A DNA stretch of 32,127 bases from Polychytrium aggregatum (Eukaryota > Chytridiomycota > Chytridiomycetes > Polychytriales). Location of the stretch: assembly GCF_025602895.1 (NCBI RefSeq), contig NW_026516487.1, forward strand, positions 1 through 32,127. The letters run 5' to 3'. The notes under the pieces were generated by a model. It was not told the origin of the DNA. It searched no databases and saw nothing but the letters and a program-made list of their open reading frames with translations. Shown here piece by piece: positions 27,598 to 32,127 of the stretch (its first letter is position 1; every line of letters starts with the position of its first letter). Position numbers and translations under genes: made by a program.

Positions 27598-27906
27598 TGT
27601 AGGAGATGGTATCTCCGACGCTGTGCTGCGCGTACTGCGCGTACTGCGCGGCGCAGTGGGTCGTGACCTGTGCTGCGCTTTGCGTTTTCACGCACCGCAG
27701 GCAGGCCACCGCAGGGTATACCTGCGGGTTGCCCCCGTTCCCCCCGTTTGTCTGGAGTTCGGTTTTATCGTGAATAAACGTAAGTGCTCCCCGAGCTCAC
27801 CCGTCCGCTAGAGTAGCCTAGCACCGCCCTGTTCTGCCCCGTCCTGTCTTGTCTTGTACCCCCTCCCTCCCCGTCTTGCCCCAACGTCCCAGTAGTGGAC
27901 GTTACA
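27598..27906 (+). repeat. 5' long terminal repeat (309 bp)
   Basis: The LTR begins TGTA and ends TACA, a 4-bp inverted terminus with the usual TG...CA ends. A primer-binding site follows immediately. A perfect 6-bp hairpin (GGAGAT/ATCTCC, loop GGT) lies at 27602-27616. A 9-bp unit repeats about 2.6 times from 27627. AATAAA lies at 27773-27778. No clear TATA box was identified; TATA occurs near 27718 without further support. The matching 3' LTR is outside the window, so the boundaries rest on termini and primer site only. Confidence 0.75.
27773..27778 (+). promoter_or_regulatory. Polyadenylation signal AATAAA in LTR
   Basis: AATAAA lies about 130 nt before the LTR end. In the 3' LTR it would direct polyadenylation of the genomic RNA. 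The functional assignment is inferred from position. Confidence 0.45.
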
Positions 27907-27920
27907 TGGTAGCATCGGAA
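27907..27920 (+). promoter_or_regulatory. Minus-strand primer-binding site
   Basis: TGGTAGCATCGGAA directly follows the LTR. TGG pairs with the CCA end of a tRNA. The first eight bases equal the complement of the 3' end of animal-type initiator Met tRNA, while later bases diverge, so the primer tRNA in this host is unproven. Confidence 0.65.
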
Positions 27921-28028
27921 ATCCTCGTCTTGTTTTCGTCCTGTTTGTCCTCTTTCTAGATCCTCAAGCTGGATCCCGCCTCTCTTGCCGACCGACTCTC
28001 CTCTCTGTCCCTGGAGCCTGCCCCTGCC
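27921..28028 (+). other. 5' leader between primer site and gag
   Basis: This untranslated stretch is pyrimidine-rich at 27927-27957. The gag frame is open backward from its ATG for 23 codons to an in-frame TAG at 27957-27959. That TAG follows a pyrimidine tract and resembles a 3' splice acceptor. Packaging signals probably lie here but none is recognisable. Confidence 0.4.
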
Positions 28029-28850
28029 ATGAGCAACCCCCGCCCACTTCCGGAAGCCTTCCTCAAGACCTTCCGTGCCCCAGTGTTTACTGGGAAGAGC
28101 CGCTCCTCCTCGGTGGAGGACTGGCTGCAGCAACTCGAGGACTACCTCGATGCTGCCCAAGTCGCCCCCACCCACCACATCGTCGCCGCCAAGCTCTGCT
28201 TAAAGGACCAGGCGTACCGTTGGTACCGCCGCCAAGGGTTCGACGAGCAGAGCGAAGGTGTGTTTGACGACTTCAAGGACCGCCTCCGTCGCCGCTTCGG
28301 CAGCCCCAATGCTGAACTCATTGCCCGTGACAAGCTATACTCTCTCGTGCAGCGTGGTTCTGTGACCCGCTACATCGAGGAGTTTGAAGACCTCTCCTCC
28401 CAGATTGAGGAGCTGGGCTCTGCTGATGCGATGTACCTCTTCCAGAAGGGCCTCAAGCCCAAGATCAGAGAGTACATCGCCAGCAACCCTGATGCCCGCA
28501 AGTCCCTGGACGTGATGATGGACGTTGCCGAGAACCTCGACAACGTCCAGTACCATGGCCGCCAGTTCTACCCGCAGCTGGCAGGCGGCCATCGGTCTCA
28601 TCACGTCCCAGCCCGTCCGCCTCGCCCGGCCCCGCCCGCAAGACCCATGCCTGAGCCCATGGACGTTGACGTCAACGCCATGGAGGCTCGTGGCCCTCCC
28701 CGCTCCCGGTTCCAGCAAGCTGCCACTGTCTCCCCCAAGGACAGACAGAAGCAGGAGGACCTCCGCCATGGTTCCTGCTTCTTCTGTCACCGACCGGGAC
28801 ACCAGGCCAAGGAGTGCCCCATGAAGTCGGGAAACGGCCGACCCTACTAG
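28029..28850 (+). CDS. gag: Gag capsid/nucleocapsid protein
   Basis: This 273-residue structural protein builds the virus-like particle in which reverse transcription occurs. Residues about 15-175 form a retrotransposon Gag capsid domain, with the characteristic WLQQLEDYL and YRWYRR segments. A Pro/Arg-rich linker follows (about 190-240). A single CCHC zinc knuckle C250-x2-C253-x4-H258-x4-C263 near the C-terminus would bind RNA. The first ATG in a long open frame was taken as the start; an upstream extension through splicing is possible but unproven. The stop TAG at 28848-28850 lies inside a predicted hairpin that follows a slippery heptamer, so a fraction of ribosomes should continue into pol. 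Confidence 0.92.
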   Translation: MSNPRPLPEAFLKTFRAPVFTGKSRSSSVEDWLQQLEDYLDAAQVAPTHHIVAAKLCLKDQAYRWYRRQGFDEQSEGVFDDFKDRLRRRFGSPNAELIARDKLYSLVQRGSVTRYIEEFEDLSSQIEELGSADAMYLFQKGLKPKIREYIASNPDARKSLDVMMDVAENLDNVQYHGRQFYPQLAGGHRSHHVPARPPRPAPPARPMPEPMDVDVNAMEARGPPRSRFQQAATVSPKDRQKQEDLRHGSCFFCHRPGHQAKECPMKSGNGRPY

Positions 28851-28872
28851 GTGGCTCTGGAGCCCTAGTAGG
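28829..28872 (+). promoter_or_regulatory. -1 programmed ribosomal frameshift signal (gag to pol)
   Basis: The heptamer G-GGA-AAC (28829-28835) sits in the gag frame as X-XXY-YYZ. A 7-nt spacer (28836-28842) leads to a perfect 9-bp stem, CCTACTAGG (28843-28851) with CCTAGTAGG (28864-28872), around a 12-nt loop that can form three further pairs. Slippage by -1 puts the next codon at 28835, exactly the open pol frame. GGGAAAC is the gag-pro shift heptamer of simian type D retroviruses, and the 5-9 nt spacing is canonical. The gag stop lies in the 5' arm. Confidence 0.85.
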
Positions 28873-31800
28873 AGACCAACGCCGTGGATTGCTCAATGCA
28901 GTCCACGCGTCTCCAGAGGAAGTTCACCTCGCCCCCTCCCCCGAAGGAGAAACAAACCAAGTGTTGTGCGTCGTGCGAGAGGTGCATGGTGGCGCAAGCC
29001 GCCTGCCTCTCCACGAACGTGAAGAGAAAACCAAAATTGAAAACCAAAACAAAAAAGAAAATCAAGAACCCTTGAGGGACAGGACCGCCTGTGCCCTCAC
29101 CCCTGTCAAGTCGTGTGTGTCGGATGCTTCCGACATGTGTCCGCAAGCCGTGGACGTCGTGTGCAATGGCGTGCTGACGCCGCAGGCCCCCGCAATGGCC
29201 GAACCCTATCCAAAATGTCCGAGTGGCCGTGATGAAGCCAACCAAGACCAAGTGTCGCCCGTTCCCCCAAGTCAAGTCATGGTGCAGGAGGCTGTGCAGG
29301 AGGACCATGAAGAGTCCCTGCTGTACCTCCCTGCCACCGTCCAAGGTCACACCGTCCGAATGATGGTGGACTCTGGAGCAAGCTGCAACTTTGTCAGCAG
29401 ACGCTTGCTCCAGGAGCTCAACATACATGCAACCAAGAAGAAGTCGCCGATGAGTGTGGCGCTTGCAGACGATCGTGTGCAGCAGTGCACACACCAAGTG
29501 GTCCTGCGAGTGGCCCTCCATCCCAAGTACCATCCTGTCCTGTTGTTCCAAGTGATCGACACCAAGTTCGATGCCATCCTCGGCATGAGCTGGCTTGCTC
29601 GTGCCGAGCCGACTCCAGTCGTCGACTGGAAAGGCCGCACTGTCCGTGTTGGCCCTGACATTGTCCTGCAGGGCATGGCCTCACCCAACATGCCACCTCT
29701 CCTCTCAGCCATGCAATTCAAGAGGCTGATCAAGAAGGACACGTCGTTCCTCTGTGTCGTGCGTGAGGTCGACGACACCGACCAAGCCGGTCCCGGTCCC
29801 CCGCCTGTGGTGACCAAGCTGCTCGACGAGTACAAGGACGTATTCCCCGACCAGTTGCCACAATGCCTGCCACCCCAACGCACCGTCGATCATCGCATCG
29901 ACATCGAACCAGGCTCGTCGCCTCCGTCAAGACCGACGTACCAACTGTCGCTGACGGAGATGGACGAACTCAAGCGCCAGTTGGATGACCTCCTCGCCCA
30001 TGGGTTCATCCGCCCGAGCCAGTCACCGTATGGTGCACCAGTGCTCTTTGTCAAGAAGAAAGAAGGTGATCTCAGGATGTGCGTCGACTATCGCGCACTA
30101 AACAAACAGACCATCAAGAACACCTACCCGTTGCCCAGGATCGACGAGTTGATGGATCGTCTGAGTGGAGCAAAGGTCTTTAGCAAGATAGACCTCCGCT
30201 CAGGCTACCATCAGATCCGCATCCACGAGGATGATGTCCACAAGACCGCCTTCAGGACTCGCTACGGACTGTACGAGTTCCTAGTGCTGCCGTTCGGATT
30301 GACGAACGCACCTGCCACGTTCATGCAGCTGATGAACGATGTGTTCCGCCAAGAGCTCGACAACTCTGTCATCGTGTACCTGGATGATATCCTTGTGTAC
30401 AGCAAGGATGAAGCGACCCATGAAGGTCATGTCGCCCGCGTGCTGGCCAAGCTACGCGAGCACAAGTTGTATGCCAAACTGTCCAAGTGTGAGTTCTTCA
30501 AGAATCAAGTCCCGTTCCTGGGACACGTTGTCTCAGGAAGAGGAATCGAAGTCGACCCCGCCAAGGTCAAGTCTGTGGTCGAGTGGCCGCCGCTCGCATG
30601 CGTCTCTGACGTGCAGTCGTTTCTCGGTCTCGTCAACTACTACCGCCGATTCATCCCCGATCTGGCGCGCACTGCCGGTCCACTCACAGACCTACTCCGC
30701 AAAGAGTGCCCCTTCGTGTGGGACCACCCACAACGCCAAGCGTTCGAGACCCTCAAGCACGCCTTGACGAACGCTCCTGTCCTCGCTGTGTTCGACCCGA
30801 ACACGGATGTCTCCGTGCACACCGACGCCTCCGACTTTGCGGTGGGAGCTGTTTTGATGCAGGAGGGAAGGCCCGTTGCCTTCGAGTCGCGCAAACTGTC
30901 CCAACACGAGATCAACTATCCCGTGCACGAGAAGGAGCAGCTTGCGATCATCTACGCGCTGCAGAAGTTCCGAGTGTACCTCCACGGTACCGCCAAGCCC
31001 TTCAAGATTGTGACGGACCACCAGTCACTGCGTTACCTCGACACCAAGAAGAACCTGAGCCGACGCCAAGCGCGATGGATGGAGTTCCTCGCCGAGTACA
31101 ACTACGAGGTTGTATACCAGAAAGGCAAACTCAATGTGGTGCCTGACGCACTGTCCCGACGCCCCGACTACCAATTGGCGTCACTGTACGAGTCGACTGT
31201 CAGTGTCGACAACACGATGCTGGATGTTGTCCGAGACAACATCGCCAACGACAAACAGTTCGGAGAACTGTTCCGAAAGGTGTCTAAGCTCCCCAAGGAC
31301 GACGAATCATCCGAGTACACAGTGCGTGATGGCCTGCTCCTCCTGAAGAAGGACAGCCGTGTCTGTGTGCCGGACATTCCGTCGTTGAAGACCAAGTTGC
31401 TCCAAGAGGTCCACGACTCGCCCCTCGCTGGACACTTTGGAGTCGAGAAGACATACGACCGACTGGCCAAAGTCGCATACTGGCCTGGAATGAAGCGCAC
31501 CGTCGAGAAGTACATCGAGTCCTGCCATACCTGCAAGATGGTCAAGTCACGCACGACCCGAGAGCAAGGATTGCTGCAACCCCTGCCTGTTCCCGACCGC
31601 CCCTGGACCAGCATGTCCATGGATCTCATCACGCATCTACCGACGACCAAGTTGGACCACGATGCAATCGCTGTCTTTGTCGACAGGTTCAGCAAGATGG
31701 CACACTTTGTGCCGTGCCAGACGACATGCTCCGCGCCTGACCTTGCACTGCTGTTCTTCAAGCATGTGTTCAAGCACCACGGCCTCCCAAAGTCCATCGT

Positions 31801-32127
31801 CAGTGATCGAGACCCCCGATTCACCTCCTTGTTTTGGACAAGTCTGTTCGACCATCTCGGCACCAAGCTGAACATGTCAACCTCGCACCACCAACAAACG
31901 GATGGACAGTCCGAGCGGACGATCCGCACCCTCGAGCAATACCTGAGGACATACGCCTCGACCAGCCAAGACGACTGGGACATACAGCTGAGTCATGCAG
32001 AGTTTGCATACAACACCGCCAAGTCGAGCACAACTGGCTTGAGCCCCTTTGAGGCGCTCTACGGATTCCAGCCTGATGTTCCCACCTCCTTGACACTGAC
32101 CGAGTCCACGGCTGGATTGCCTCCCAA
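28835..32127 (+). CDS. pol: Pol polyprotein (PR-RT-RNase H-IN), 3' end outside window
   Basis: The frame is -1 relative to gag and open from 28655 to the window end; 28835 is the first codon after the predicted slip. A low-complexity linker (to about 29280) precedes an aspartic protease with DSGA (Asp at 29369). RT shows [13 protein letters not shown] (Asp at 30191), [12 protein letters not shown] and YLDD (Asp codons 30383, 30386). RNase H has TDAS (Asp 30824), Glu 30884 and TDHQ (Asp 31016). Integrase has a zinc-binding H-x6-H-x29-C-x2-C (31412-31534) and the D-x60-D-x35-E triad (31622, 31805, 31913). Pol has no ATG close to the junction, consistent with expression only as a Gag-Pol fusion. 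The C-terminal end of integrase is cut off by the window. Confidence 0.93.
28883..28907 (+). other. Second strong hairpin downstream of the frameshift stem
   Basis: CGTGGATTGC (28883-28892) pairs with GCAGTCCACG (28898-28907) through 10 bp, one a G-U pair, with a 5-nt loop. It begins 10 nt after the frameshift stem and lies inside coding sequence. It may support the stalling structure or be incidental. Confidence 0.5.

Larger units (their letters stand above)
27598..32127 (+). mobile_element. Ty3/gypsy-type LTR retrotransposon, 3' part outside window
   Basis: The order is LTR, primer-binding site, leader, gag, and pol with PR-RT-RNase H-IN. The domain order with integrase last is the Ty3/gypsy (Metaviridae) arrangement. 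It lies nested in copy 10 on the same strand. Gag and pol show no internal stops in their proper frames up to the window end, apart from the frame change at the gag-pol junction, so the element may be intact. No chromodomain or 3' LTR can be assessed because the end is missing. Confidence 0.93.

Noticed and set aside
26419..27666. 415-codon frame running from copy 10 into the LTR
   Set aside because: The last 20 or so residues come from LTR sequence after the insertion point. Only the part to about 27597 is element coding.
27606..27773. Short open frame inside the LTR starting at the ATG in the terminal hairpin
   Set aside because: About 55 codons rich in Cys and Ala from GC-rich repeats, with no homology recognisable and no expected protein in a Ty3/gypsy LTR.
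28884..29075. Small ORF after gag
   Set aside because: It is out of phase with the continuous -1 pol frame that is open from 28655 to the window end, and its composition (Lys-rich end) comes from the A-rich linker.
30339..30767. Open frame in another phase over the gypsy RT/RNase H region
   Set aside because: It is a shadow of pol, whose catalytic residues lie in the other frame throughout this interval.

Overview
KIND OF SEQUENCE. The window is eukaryotic and made almost entirely of retrotransposons. There are no bacterial operons, tRNAs, rRNAs or ordinary host genes. Coding regions are GC-rich with strong C/G third positions, transcripts carry AATAAA signals and poly(A) tails, and short tracts of CCTAA (TTAGG on the minus strand) lie between element copies. 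The host is probably a GC-rich early-diverging fungus (the reverse transcriptases look closest to those of chytrid-, Blastocladiomycota- or Mucoromycota-type elements), but this is inferred from memory of family resemblance. TTAGG is also the arthropod telomere repeat, so the host is left open. LAYOUT. (1) Positions 1-4260: the longest copy of a non-LTR (LINE-type) retrotransposon. It has the 3' end of ORF1, a complete 1224-codon ORF2 (APE-type endonuclease plus reverse transcriptase), a 115-nt 3' UTR and A14. (2) Positions 4261-27597: nine more 5'-truncated copies of the same element, all head-to-tail on the + strand. Eight junctions have a poly(A) tail followed by 4 or 5 units of CCTAA. Only two regular truncation types occur, A (2652 nt from start to ORF2 stop) and B (2804 nt), and they alternate strictly. 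The array is therefore a higher-order repeat of a roughly 5765-bp B/A dimer, from a further-truncated B copy at 4261 to a B copy broken at 27597. (3) Positions 27598-32127: a Ty3/gypsy LTR retrotransposon inserted into the last B copy. It has a 309-bp 5' LTR (TGTA...TACA), an adjacent primer-binding site, gag with a CCHC knuckle, and a pol (PR-RT-RNase H-IN) that runs off the window end. HOW IT WORKS TOGETHER. Each poly(A) faces the C-rich telomere strand, so cDNA synthesis would have been primed by the G-rich TTAGG strand, the strand that forms chromosome 3' ends. The truncated 5' ends then resume telomere repeat with 2-3 nt of shared sequence, as expected if telomerase capped incomplete cDNA ends. 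This places the chromosome end to the left and suggests layered telomere growth by retrotransposition plus telomerase, followed by dimer amplification through recombination. The leftmost B copy is cut inside its RT domain and joined directly to copy 1's poly(A) with no telomere repeat, which looks like an eroded or broken end capped by a new retrotransposition. MOST NOTABLE SMALL SIGNAL. The gypsy gag-pol junction carries a textbook -1 frameshift signal: heptamer GGGAAAC, a 7-nt spacer and a perfect 9-bp stem that contains the gag stop codon. The pol frame is open exactly in the -1 phase.
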